This document shows positions 26,501-37,539 of a stretch of 64,000 bases of DNA, in pieces. The notes below the pieces were generated by a model. The model was not told where the DNA came from and ran no database searches. It saw only the letters and a list, made by a program, of their open reading frames with translations. Position numbers and translations under genes: made by a program. This DNA comes from Adineta vaga (taxonomy: Eukaryota; Rotifera). The stretch is from the NCBI GenBank assembly GCA_021613535.1, contig CP075496.1, positions 15,160,635 through 15,224,634 on the forward strand, read 5' to 3'. Positions within the stretch are counted from its first letter, which is position 1. Each line of letters begins with the position of its first letter.

Positions 26501-27232
26501 TGTAAAATGTCTCAAGACATAGTACATGATTCACTTGATCAATTATTAACAAGTCATTTGGTCAATAATCAATTATTATCATTAACTTTATTGAAAGAAC
26601 ATATTCAAACACTTATTCATGATTTCAAAATACGAGTACCACAAACATTAATGAATATGTTTGCATTGATTCGCATGACAACAACGGCAAATAAATTGAT
26701 GGTCACATACGGTACCAGTTGGATATTTGCTTTTCCACCAACTAGAATTTCACATCATACTCTACACACAGTTACAACCGTTACATCAGACTGTAATTGT
26801 GCTTTGACTCCGAACTGTCTTATAAAAAATATTTTAGGAATACAAATTGGTTGTTATGTAACTGAAGCTGTCTGTCAATCAACAATTGAATGTCCCTACG
26901 ATCGACATTGCTTGGATTTAACGAATACTAGTCAACCATTAGATGACTCGATCGAACAGAGTCGTTTTCTTACGAATTCAACATTTGAATCAGTTTTCAA
27001 TGAATTGATGTTAGAAAAACTTGTCCATAATCTATCGTACGATGCTTATTTTAATCGTTGTGCACCCTCATTATGTACTCGTTCTTCGTCTAACGAAAGT
27101 AATATAATCAAAGGATTTACAGCATTGGTTTCTCTCTATGGTGGTGTGGTAATCATTGGAAAACTTGCTGCAGTAATCATCGTCAAACTGTTACGATGTC
27201 GATCAACTAGGGTTATAGCAACAGCGAATTAA
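23547..27232 (+). CDS. membrane protein with three tandem TM-ectodomain-TM units
   Basis: Exons 23547-24816 and 24870-27232 join across a 53-bp intron (GTAAGT...TTCTTAG, phase 1) to about 1210 residues. Three related units of 370-425 residues follow each other. Each has an N-terminal hydrophobic helix, then an N-C-x-C-(S/T) start (ANCPCS, LNCSCT, LNCSCS), an (S)xxFHQ(V/I)CS-like motif, SQFQALA...C, a Cys-rich second half with a YFNxCAxxxC-type motif, and a closing helix with Gly/Leu (SFLSGLILVL, GVLGGLSLGL, SLYGGVVIIG). Two membrane passes around a large Cys-rich loop recall DEG/ENaC channels, but that family's signature motifs are not evident, so the resemblance is topological only. Many N-glycosylation sequons occur in the loops. 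Function unknown; likely a bdelloid family. Confidence 0.7.
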
Positions 27233-27435
27233 ACTATTCAAAAATATTGTTTTCTTTGCTTTAAAAATGTTTGTCAATGTAAAACTAATTTGCTAATATT
27301 AACTCTTGCTTCTTTAACAATCGATTTTGATGTCTAAATAAGTTGAAATACTGTAGATAATATTTAGAGTTCCAATCACAAGTATAAACTTAACAAAGAA
27401 AACTAGTGTCGTACATAGTTAGCAAGCCATATTGA

Positions 27436-27498
27436 AGTGAAGAGTGGGTGTGGGTGTGGGTGAAGAAAAGAGTAATACTCACACCCACACCCTTCAGA
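27436..27498. repeat. TGTGGG fold-back block 3
   Basis: GAAGAGTGGGTGTGGGTGTG, an 18-bp centre, then CACACCCACACCCTTC. It terminates the adjacent transposase remnant. Confidence 0.85.
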
Positions 27499-28210
27499 TC
27501 GAGTGAATTTCCAGGCCAGATACCATTACCCCAAAACTGAATATCGTTGTCTTGAAGCAAATGTTGGGTCTCATATGCTCGCATACATAGTACTTTATTA
27601 TGGACTAATGTAACTTCATCGACATCGATAACATTTTGTTCAGTTAAGACTACATCACGAAAATATTGACCAGTCCAAGATTCACCTTTTTCTTTAATCA
27701 CCCAACGTAACCTTTTTGCGGTAAAGGTGACAACAATGCCAATACATGCTTGATTTGTAACCATTTCTCGATAACGTTCGTCTTCTTCGATATCATCGAT
27801 ACTTTTCGCCCGAATTCGATCATTTTGATGATTTGGTCGACGAGCAACACATAAATAAAATTCATCAGACGGTGCGAGATGAAGAAATTCTTCCTCGGTC
27901 CAGTCTTTCAACCAGGCACACAGCCATAATCGGTTCGATATATAAGTTTCAGATTTGAACGGTTTTGAAATAACATGGAAAGGTTTGAGCCCTTCTCTAT
28001 GACGGTAATTATTAATTGTTCCTCGAGCGACATATTCTTTTTGCTTTTGTACCATTTCCTTTGCTGACCACATTGGACTGAGCGATGAACTTTCTCCGCG
28101 ACCCATTGTCGATTAATAAATGTTGCACCAGCAACTCGAGCTTCACGGAAAGCGATATACTTAATACGGTCAATAACTCTTTGCTCTTCATTATCGTAAG
28201 TGCCAGCCAT
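27491..28210 (-). pseudogene. Tc1/mariner-superfamily transposase, truncated
   Basis: Two overlapping minus-strand frames (28210 to about 28090, then about 28106 to 27491) form one protein once a frameshift near 28090 is allowed. Visible parts: an N-terminal helix-turn-helix region, the first catalytic Asp in LAPSDEFYL, a QYF...VL segment, and the Tc1-type C-terminal motif FWGNGIWPGNSLDL. The second catalytic Asp, expected in a VHDK-type motif, reads VHNK (Asp to Asn). The frame breaks off after LDL, before the usual NPxE, exactly where the TGTGGG block starts. The enzyme must be inactive. Confidence 0.75.
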
Positions 28211-29088
28211 TTAGAGTGATAAGCTTGTTTGATTCACGGAAAGGACAGAGTTGTTATGAAATATATTGATCAGAAAATGCCCTTATGTGTCGTCTGATAA
28301 ATGTTTACAATTTTTTCATTCTACTGCGTTCTAAGATAAGAAAAATAAAAAAAATATCTTCTCTCCACCGCAGTCACGACGTGCAGACAACACAACGCAA
28401 AAGAACCGTAATATCTTTTGAATCATGATCAGTGGTTACGACCATTGTAACAATTTTCTTTTGATTTTTCCACAGATTTCGTTGTTTCTTTGAGCTAAAT
28501 CTCGTCAACAATCAATTACGATGATCACCGTATGCCCAATTTCTCAAACTTTGTTATTCTTATCATACAAAAAAGTTTCAGTATCAATTAAAATAATAGC
28601 GGTATTCCCCTGGCAAAATATTATTCCCAACCTAGCATATCTCTACAGAACGAAAAAAAGACGTATTGTCTTTTGCCTGCTCTATTAGATGGCCTACTTT
28701 GTGGCATGAAACGCACATATTAGCTTACAGCAGATCACTTTTTTAATCGATTCTCTATTTCAAAACGTAGAAGAAAGATATAAGTTAACGTTTTTGACGA
28801 AATAATATGCTTTTGATAAATTTCGTGGTAAGTGTTTTTCGTAAACGTTCAGTAAAAAATAACCACTGATTTGATCGAGATGACTCAAACGCAGAACGAT
28901 AGAGTAACATCTACTCTATCTATATGACATATAAAAAAAATTGAATTTTAAAAAACATTTTTCGAAAAAAGAGAGGAGAATGCTTAATCTTTTTTATCAT
29001 GAAAGTGTCCAGGTGGATTACAAATCGTCGATGAATTGACGCCCCGTCACATACACTGTGTTGTTTTCAGTCGTGAGCAAAAGCCTAG
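28211..29088. other. intergenic stretch between transposase remnant and chitinase
   Basis: AT-rich, no frame or repeat recognised. Confidence 0.4.
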
Positions 29089-29100
29089 TGTATATATACT
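29089..29100 (+). promoter_or_regulatory. possible TATA box of the chitinase gene
   Basis: TGTATATATACT lies about 62-73 bp upstream of the ATG at 29162, a plausible core promoter distance. Inferred only from composition and position. Confidence 0.3.
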
Positions 29101-29161
29101 CTCGTAGTTTGATTATTTTTCACTTTGAAAGAAAGCTATTCCTGTAATACTTGTGGACGAA

Positions 29162-30386
29162 ATGACGAGCATGTTTCAAGCCATTTCTCTGTGCCTTTCC
29201 ATCATCTTGATTCTAGTGAAGATATCCCACGGTGAGTATTCGTTTCCCTCTCTCTGAACAAGGCATGTATGTATGCGTACTTTTATTGACAGGACAAAAT
29301 TGTGCAAGGGTTGGTTGCGGTCCTGGCTTCTGTTGTTCCAAATGGGGCTTGTGAGTTTTCATTCTCTCGTATAATGTGCAGTTCATATTCTAATTACATT
29401 TCTTACCGTCAGCTGTGGGAACTCGGAGCTTCACTGCAGAGAACGGATTGACGATCCAGTGGTTGGCACGATCGGTATTCCTTGTAATCCACCATGTCGA
29501 CCGGGCCATTGCTGCTCCAAATGGGGCTTGTAAGGATATTTCTCATTGCAGATTCACGGTTACAACACCTCTCTGATCTTCCATTCTAGTTGTGGCGACT
29601 CGCCTCTTTATTGCGCTCCCGGTTCGACGACAACACGAGCGACAACGACCACAACTAGAACCATGACAAGTGCGACCACCATGACTACGACAACAACGAA
29701 CTCAGAAAACGCCTACATCTAGTAATGGTTCGGAGACGAATAACAAGATCACTCGAGAACAGTTCGACTGTATCTTTGGGAAACTAAGTGAAGATGTTAG
29801 AGACAAACGCTGGCAAGGTACTCGTTCGAAGCTGATGAAGCAAACAAATATTTTCTTCTTCGGATGTGTTCTAGGTTATCAAGAGGCACTATCGATGGTG
29901 TCATTCAAACCCCAAAATCAGAACGAACTGATCATGTTTTTTGCACATGTCTCATATGAGACGAATGGCTTACAGACGTATGAAGAATATTGTGGAAAGT
30001 CAAAGGAATGCGCTAGCAGTTATGAAATTTCCTGGTGTGGGTCGGTCACCGCAGAGCCGGGCAAGCACTATTACGGTCGCGGCTGGTTGAAATTATCATT
30101 TCCATGCAACTACAATGCAGCTGGCCAAGCTCTTGGTATTGATCTCTTGAAGAACCCAGAGAAGGTTGCCGATTCAGATGTAGTGGCCGCTGCAATTGGC
30201 ATGTGGTTCTGGAATGCTAACAACATAGATCAACCAGCACGGCAAGAAAACTTTGGCGCCACGACTCAAATCATCAACAGTCTCGAATGTGGACCAACGC
30301 CACAACAGACCAACAGAATCAGTCAATATCAAGAAGTGCGGCTCTGCTTCGGTCTCGAGAGAGACACCACGAATCTACGCTGTTGA
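29162..30386 (+). pseudogene. secreted GH19 chitinase with two hevein-type (CBM18) modules, one frameshift
   Basis: Exons 29162-29231, 29293-29350, 29413-29529, 29590-29817 and 29875-30386. Order: a signal peptide (about 23 residues, SIILILVKISHG), two hevein-like chitin-binding modules each with CCSKWGFCG and a closing YC/HC, a Thr-rich linker, then a GH19 catalytic domain. GH19 marks are FFAHVSYETNGL (general-acid Glu), YYGRGWLKLS and PCNYNAAGQALG. Both hevein modules are split by an intron at the same codon and phase (WGF|CG), pointing to exon duplication. In the linker near 29698-29701 one extra base shifts the frame to a TAG at 29720-29722; the catalytic domain is otherwise open. This is either a recent inactivating change or a sequence error. 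It would cleave chitin outside the cell; it lies 1.9 kb from an LPMO gene. Confidence 0.85.
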
Positions 30387-32259
30387 GCAAAGATCGATTC
30401 CTCTTGCCTTATGTTGATGGCCTCTTTTTGACTCAAAAGGAAAAACTGATATGATACACCATATTCTGCGTATCGATAGACCGTTTCATTTTTATTTGAA
30501 AAGATATAGTGCCAAAAACTGTATAAACAATTTCCTATAGGATAGAAAATTGTCACCGAAACCATTCATTTATTATACACAATATGTGGTTTATCAGGTA
30601 GATTATGTATTTTTGCTATTAAAGAAACAACTAACACGGCAAAAGACACTAGCTCCCATGGATTTTATAACGCTTTTACCGACGTAGCTTTGGAAAATTT
30701 TATAAAATATTACATAGCAATGTTTTCACTGATTCTCACCTATAATTCAAGCTATGTACAATAATTTGAGAAAGTCTCAAAGAACTTCCGAGACAACCTT
30801 CATACCCAAAACTTCCAGCTCAGCTAACTTCGATGCCCTTTCCGCTTTTTTATCAAAACAAACATCAGCTTTCTTCTCTTATCACAAACGTTTCCATCGC
30901 TGTATTTACCCTTCTCTTTTCGCCGTTCGTTGAATTAAACCCTCAGTAACTTTTTTAGATAAAGAATATCGGCAGTAATACCAGCAAGAACGAGCCTTTT
31001 CCTATGCGTCATTTTGTAGCTCATTGATTGATGCTTCATCGGTTTCCAAATGAAAAAAAGCCAGGGGATTCGTATTCAAGAGGGAACGAGCAGTTGAAAT
31101 TCTTTGAACTTTCAGTAAATCTTCAATGTCTTCAGACGTGAATTCTTGAACGAATGTATAAAAGGTATCACTTTTAAAAACTAAAAACGTCAGGAGGTAC
31201 AATCGAAAGATAAATTGCTTGAGAAGAGTAAAGATATCGTTTGTCGACTGGCAAGGACATAGCGTCAATGGTAATAACACGAGAGACAGAACTTGTGTAC
31301 TTATACAGAAAAGAACACGAAAAAAGGAATGAATGAAACTTAAGAAACACGTGGCTCGTGTATGCGACAGTGGTAAATATGTATTTCTTGTACTCTATTC
31401 AGATCATCTGAATGGATTTTCGATTATCATGGGAAATGCATTTGTTAATCAGAAAAAATAATAATAATTGTTGTAATCACAGGAAAGAGCTCATACTGTT
31501 TTCACTTCTTTCTACGTTACTTTGGATGATATCCAGTCACTACGATTGGACTTCAGGCGAAACTCCCAGCTCTTTCATTTTGATAGATATTATAGCTGAG
31601 CGTTTCTGACCAACCTTTAGTGGTTGCTAACTTTTTCCACATCCAAAATTATTTTGGAGTTAGCCGTTATCCCCTTTTAGAAAAGTATTCACCGTAACAT
31701 CCAGAATGAAAAAGAATTCTTTGGACAACTTTGGCATTTGCGATTACAGCAGTTGGATTCGATGAGTTTTCTATGATGAAAAGCACTTTCACTGACTCGT
31801 CCATACAATCACTATCAAGAAAACGCTTAAAAAAAACAGAGAAAAAAGAATGTATTTCGATTATACTTGCTTGAATCAAAATTGACACTAAATCCACTTA
31901 TAATTGCATTGGTAACCTGAGACATCCTTCACGATTGTCTTTGATATGATTGTTAACGAAATAGAAACATTTCGCTTCATTCGATCCGAGCACAACAATC
32001 ATCAAGTAAGCTTTTAACAAATGTTTGAAATATTTTTCTCGGCGACAAGAACCAATCGAATCAAATCTCTCTCTCATAAAAATCCAAAAATCATGATATT
32101 TATTCCATCAAGTTTTATCAAATATAATAGTATTGTGGGTGGAGAGAAGGATTGTAAAGGCATTGCATATTGTCTGATGTGGTATAAATACTTGATTACG
32201 AGCCTGATATCAATTCAATTCTCTCGCCATTCCATCAGTTCCATTCAAAGAGACGGGAT
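30387..32259. other. intergenic stretch between the two chitin genes
   Basis: Mostly AT-rich and non-coding, apart from a possible minus-strand coding remnant near 31002-31160. No repeat family recognised. Confidence 0.4.
31002..31160 (-). pseudogene. possible coding remnant
   Basis: About 50 residues (around FTSEDIEDLLKVQRIS) read like a helical protein segment rather than random translation, but I see neither a start nor neighbouring exons. Family not recognised. Confidence 0.25.
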
Positions 32260-33240
32260 ATGTCTTTGAAAACATGTATTGGTCTCCTTTTCATGCTCAG
32301 TTTTATCTCATCGATTTCTGCTCATGCTCGAATTCGGCGTCCTATACCTTTAGCTGCTGTCCCTGAAAATCCATCTGGGAACGAATACAATAAGCCCTTG
32401 AGAAGAATACAAGGGAACGAGTTTCCTTTTCCCTGCAAGAATCTGCACAAACAACCGGGAGTAAATAAAGCACCAACCGAAGTTTGGCAAGCAGGTCGCA
32501 TGGGAAGATTTGAGTAAGTAGTATTCTGACAAGATTTACGAATCTAATGATGAACTAATCTCTTGTCTGGTTTAGAATTCTCAATCATATGTCCGATGGT
32601 GAAGGCAATTTGGCTCCCCATAGTGGAGGAAGTTGCCAGGCTTCCTTGTCGTTTGATAATGGAGAAACCTGGAAAGTTCTGCATACTTATCAGGGCGGTT
32701 GTCCTCGTGATGTAAAATTTCGTTCGGAAAGAGCTGGTCCCAATCAGGTATTCTTCTTTCATGTACCTGCAGAGACCCGAGCAGGTCAAGCGCTATTTTC
32801 TTGGTGAGTCTGCCATACACGTTCCTTAGGCATTCTAGGCTAACTCTGACTATGGTGACAATTTTCTAGGAGTTGGTTTCCAGTCACTCCAAGTCGTAGT
32901 GAAATGTTTCAAAGTGGGTAGCTCATATAGATTTCATCTATTCTCGTAAAAAATCATAACCTCTCTTTTATTTTCAGATTGTGCGTCGGTGATGATTGCG
33001 GGTTCGGGCAACGATACACTAGATCATCTTCCCGATATGTTTGTCGGTGATCTTACTATCGCAGGGCATATAGATCAAGGTGAATGTCGTACTACATTAG
33101 GGTATGCAGTGGTCTTTCCAGATCCTGGTACCGCTTTGACCATCACTGAAGTTCCTGGTGTCATATTCAAAGAGCCCACCGCTGGTAAATGTTATGCGAA
33201 GGGATCCAAAAACAAAGCTGCTACTGTCGGTCAAATGTGA
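32260..33240 (+). CDS. AA11-like lytic polysaccharide monooxygenase (chitin-active type)
   Basis: Exons 32260-32513, 32576-32803, 32870-32913 and 32978-33240 (introns of 62, 66 and 64 bp) give 262 residues. A signal peptide ends in SSISA and the mature chain begins HARIRRP, so His is the first residue, as needed for the copper histidine brace. The second brace His is in APHSGGSCQASLSFD. Further family marks are EFPFPCK, GGCP, and (W)SWFPVT..SEMFQNCASV; the last matches the fungal AA11 signature with NCA. The axial position next to NCA carries Phe rather than Tyr. LPMOs oxidatively cut crystalline chitin and assist chitinases, fitting the GH19 gene 1.9 kb upstream in the same direction. The closest relatives known to me are fungal, so horizontal acquisition is likely, followed by gain of short introns. 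Confidence 0.85.
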
Positions 33241-33414
33241 AGCCTCGATCTTTCACAGATGATAAAACAGAACCTTCATCCGATTGACAAGTTGTTTTGC
33301 TTGTACCCTCCACAAATTGAGATCTGAAAAAAAAATACCTGACGACATTCAGATTTATTGTGAATCTTTGTGTGAATTGAATGGGAGTTTAGTGACATCG
33401 TGGGTAGAATACAG

Positions 33415-33446
33415 TGAGGGTGTGGGTGTGGGTGAGGGTGAGTCAG
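33415..33446. repeat. TGTGGG block 4 (one arm)
   Basis: TGAGGGTGTGGGTGTGGGTG followed by AGGGTGAG. The opposite arm is reduced to a possible CATCCCAAGAC remnant. Confidence 0.75.
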
Positions 33447-34023
33447 AGCATCCCAAGACGCGTTTCGACTGTTGCTTAGGCAGTCTCATCAGTTGGTATA
33501 AATCAAATAACTTGAAAAACAGATTGACTTATTTTTAATCAAAGAAAAACAAGTTCAATCTGCTGGATTTCAACTTTTGCTTTTCAGCAATCGATATTTG
33601 TCGAATTATATAATAATAATAAATTTAATAACTTGAAAAATATTGTTAATGTGTTTATATTAATAAAAAATGTAGAATTTCACTTTGCCGACGCGTTTCG
33701 TGTTCGTTTATTTAGGAAATAAATTAACACTCTTCAGGGCTCTACATATTTTAAACACAGAAAGAAACTAGAGAAAAATATAGACAATAACAACGAAAAA
33801 TAAATGAAAGAAAGAAAGTAACTAAGCTTGAATAATAGAATAAATGCAAATATAATAAGTGCATGCGAATAAGAAAAAACAGAAGTAGAAAGGAATGAAA
33901 TTTGATAATATATGAATGATATTTAAAAATAAAGAAAAACATAGCATGATTGTGATAGATAATTAGTTGAATGTTATTGTTCAAGTATTATGAGTTTTAA
34001 CTAGACGTCGTTGAAGATTGTTA
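33447..34023. other. AT-rich spacer
   Basis: No gene; 33540-34000 is very AT-rich with runs of A and T. Confidence 0.4.
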
Positions 34024-34025
34024 AC

Positions 34026-34093
34026 ATGGGTGTGGGTGTGGGTGTGGGCTTCATTCCTCACCCACAGCCACGGTCACACCCACACCCGCAAGA
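34026..34093. repeat. TGTGGG fold-back block 5
   Basis: ATGGGTGTGGGTGTGGGTGT, a short centre, then CACACCCACACCCGCAAG. Coding sequence of the UAS gene starts at its last bases. Confidence 0.85.
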
Positions 34094-36247
34094 TGCGTTA
34101 CAATGCTTGTCCAATATTTTTCTATGGTCCTCTTTTGGAAGCTTCTAAAGCAGCTTTTGATTCAAAAGATCTCAAAGAGGTTTATTTACATTCAATTTAT
34201 ATGAATATATTATTTTTTCTTACTTCACTATAGCATCGTCCAATCCTTGTCTACATACACAATGATAAGAGTATGTTGAATAACATATTTTGTAAAACGA
34301 CGCTTTGTGCAGAACTTATTATTGAGTATTTACAAGAAAACTACCTCGTTTGGCCATGGGATATAACTCTGCAATCAAATAGAAATCGATTGTTAACGAT
34401 TTGGAAAGAAATCTTTGTTTTTCCATTGTTAAGTGACTTTTCTGTAGATAAGTATCCTATGTTGTTTGGGATAACTCGTCGATTTCCAGTTAAGAAGTGT
34501 TGGTTACCTACAGTTCAATATGAGTTCACATCATTAGTTAAAGGTGATAAATTAATACGTACCCAAGAGACAATAACATTAAATGCTTTCTTGTCCGAAT
34601 TGATCGCATTCAAAGAAGAATGTGATTAAATCGAAAAAGCTTTGGTAAGTCTTTTCCTTAGCCTATCCGCAAAAAGTCCTGTTTTTCTCTGTAAAGATTC
34701 ACAATAGAGAAGAAGTAAATAGTGATCTTCAAATGGAGTCTTTTTTCCAATGTTTGGAAAAACGTTATCAAAATTGCCCGACATTCTTTACTGATTCACT
34801 TCAATATGGTTGTCAACTAACGCATAATTTGTCATTGAATAAAAAAGTTTGTTAAATACATATTCTATTACATCAAGATAAATTCTAACTCTCTTTCATT
34901 CTAGCGTCGTCCAGTGCTCATATTTGTACATGATGATAACAGTATACAAAATATAAATATCAATCCAATAGGTATTATTGATTATTTATTAGAAGATTTT
35001 AATGTCTGTCCATTCGACATCACTTCACAATCAGATCAACAAATGTAATAAAATGTTAGTTGATATGATAAATACCTTTCCTTGATTTATGTTATAGATT
35101 AAGGGTTATGTGGAATGAACTGTTCAATGCGCCTTTTCTTACAAAAGTTACCATTAGAAATTGTCCATTACTTTTTGGAGTAATGAGAATGTTTGATGAG
35201 ACAAATATTGATTCGAGCAAATCTAAATACCAAATCAAATTATTATTGGATAACGCTGTACGTACTCATAACACACTTATAGAACAGCTTCTTATTTTCA
35301 AACAAGAATGCAGTGCCAATGAAAAGGCTTTGGTGTGGATATTTATTCTTTATTAAAATATGATGGTTATGTTAAACATTTATTCGTCTGTTTTCCTTTA
35401 GGCTTGTGATTTTCTGAAGAATACTGGTTTTGATTGGCCGATTATTCTTGAAATCAGTCAATATTTAACATTAAATGATATGATCAACACGTTTTCGACG
35501 AAAATTATATCTGTATTATCAGAATTTCAGATCAAAGTTCATGTATCAGATCCATCTTATGCATTTATGAATATGATTAATCAAAAACTCCACCCTCGAC
35601 AAATTGCTTCTGTACAATTTAATACAGATTATCTCGAAAGAAGAAAAGATATACATTCTTGGCCGATTTTTCGCTGTGTTCAAAACTTAACATTTATTAA
35701 TCCTTCCGGTTCTCTTGACCTTGACAACTTTCCATATTATTTTCCCAGTTCGACAAATCTTTTGTTTCGATTCGATACAGAAGTCCAGTCTAATTCCTTC
35801 GATAATATACTGCATCGATTTCCAAGTACAATTACACGATTAACAATCACTACTACTGTACCTGTAGAGTTTTGTCGTTCTCAAACAACTCCAAATACTA
35901 CGATTGAATATTTTCGATTGGATATTAGTCGCCTTGTGTCATGTCCAATGGATCCGAGTATGAATTCGTATATTTCAGAACTGTTATTGGCATCAGTAGA
36001 ATTCATCTCTAAATTGCCTAATGTTCATTCGGTTTATTTCATAGTTAACAAACTTATTATTGAGAGATTGTTAGATATAAAACGCTGGGTATATGTAGTA
36101 GAGAAATGTTCTCAATTGAAGAAGGTGACAATGAAGGTTTCAGGAGATATGTCGCCGAACAATCCATTAACACAGACGAAATTACAAATACAAGAAGCTC
36201 TCTCAACTAGTCGACAAGAATTTCAATTTCAAGTTATATTTTCGTAA
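34094..36247 (+). pseudogene. double FAF1-type UAS domain protein fused to an F-box/LRR-like region, 5' truncated
   Basis: Exons (phase-consistent): 34094-34179, 34234-34644, 34697-34846, 34905-35044, 35098-35332, 35402-36247. The first two encode one UAS (thioredoxin-like) domain of the FAF1/UBX family: CPIFFYGPL...AAFDSKDLKE, then HRP(I)LVYIHNDKSM and WPWDIT. The next three encode a second, more diverged copy: CPTFF, RRPVLIFVHDDNS, CPFDIT. Each copy ends in (I/N)EKAL, so the domain was duplicated with its introns. The last exon has an F-box-like start (WPIILEISQYLTLNDM) and a leucine-repeat-like tail. Copy 1 has an in-frame TAA at 34627-34629 just before IEKAL, and the N-terminus is cut by the TGTGGG block. 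UAS domains and F-boxes both belong to ubiquitin-linked pathways, so the fusion is functionally sensible. Confidence 0.7.
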
Positions 36248-36664
36248 AGAATTCTTTATTTAATTGAGAAACTTATACGTCTATCTGTGCTTGTAATCTA
36301 CACTGGAGTTATAAAAATATCATTAAAGTGACAAATAAAAATTATGCTATGTTTTAAAAGTTATTTTACATCGTGTGGGCATACTATAAGACATAGTCTT
36401 AAAAGAAAGTTCGATAAAGTTTGTTTCGTTTGTTTATATTTAGTAGCGCATCTATAAAGTCGGTCACTGCGAGACTATTCAAGGAAAAGTTCTCATTAGG
36501 TATTTCATTTTTAATATATTGTGGTCGAAGTTATAGATGATTAAACTCTGACAGTAAGTGGCATGTAAAGAATATTGTAGAAAGGTGACGAAGTTAGTGG
36601 AATTCATTGGATAATTAAAAAATGTTTTTGAATTATACTTTTAATCTAAAATATAAGTTTAGAT
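36248..36664. other. AT-rich spacer
   Basis: 3' flank of the UAS/F-box gene; nothing recognised. Confidence 0.4.
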
Positions 36665-36727
36665 TTTGAAGGGTGTGGGTGTGGTGTGAGTCAGGCTATA
36701 TTCTCAGCCCATACCCACCCTCAAGAT
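36665..36727. repeat. TGTGGG fold-back block 6
   Basis: TTTTGAAGGGTGTGGGTGTG ... CCCATACCCACCCTCAAGAT. The outer bases are complementary. Confidence 0.85.
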
Positions 36728-36861
36728 TATTGATGTTTTTTGACAAATTTATCCAGAAGATGTTTTATTATTTCAGAACGTCGAATCGAGTGCAAACGCA
36801 TAAGAAATGATTTGATCTCTAATCCGCTGCCAACGAATTCTGACATGGTGAACACAGTAAA

Positions 36862-36911
36862 TGAGGGTGGGTGTGGGTGTGATTATTCCCATGTTTCTCA
36901 CCCACACCCTT
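36862..36911. repeat. TGTGGG fold-back block 7
   Basis: TGAGGGTGGGTGTGGGTGTG, a 12-bp centre, then CTCACCCACACCCTTT. Only 134 bp separate it from block 6; that segment contains an acceptor-like TTTCAG and about 35 codons of open frame with no recognisable domain. Confidence 0.8.
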
Positions 36912-37539
36912 TTTATTTCACAGCGAGTAAGTGATTTGAATCAATAGAGAATCAGTTTCTCAGATATCAATTCTTTGCAATACAATCGTGACAAAATAAG
37001 AACCGAAATGGCTTACTTATTTCAGTGTCGTTTTCATCAAACGTTGGCCTATTGCTGTGGGATGAAAAAGCAGCTGACATTTACGTTATTTAATGTTTTG
37101 ATAAACGAAATGTGCGCATATATATTTTTACCATTTCTTCTAATACATAGAAATAGACATGTGAAATTTTTCTTGTGAAACTTCGTCAATCCATATGTAT
37201 ATAAGGAGCAGCAATCTATATCATATAATCAGGTTGTTTTCGAACTAGTGATTAGAAACAGTCCTTTTGCGAACGAATAGGTAAGAAATTAAATGCATTA
37301 CAAAGTTGATTCTATTGACGATCAAAAGTGCGTTAACTCGCTTAAGAATACGAATGAGATGATGATTAAAGTTTAGATACGGAAAATTAATAAGATAAAT
37401 TATTCTTGGAAGTATACATATGTCGATTAGAAATTAGAAACAAAAGCTTTGCATTCAATAGAATTTAAGAAAAAAGACTTAGTAATGTTTCTGTCCTACT
37501 CTATCTATCTAAATTTCTTTCATAATTCATAGTCACAAG
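36912..37539. other. spacer upstream of a small secreted-protein gene
   Basis: Contains a TATATAAGG-like stretch at about 37197-37206, too far from the ATG at 37540 to assign unless a 5' UTR intron exists. No other gene. Confidence 0.35.
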
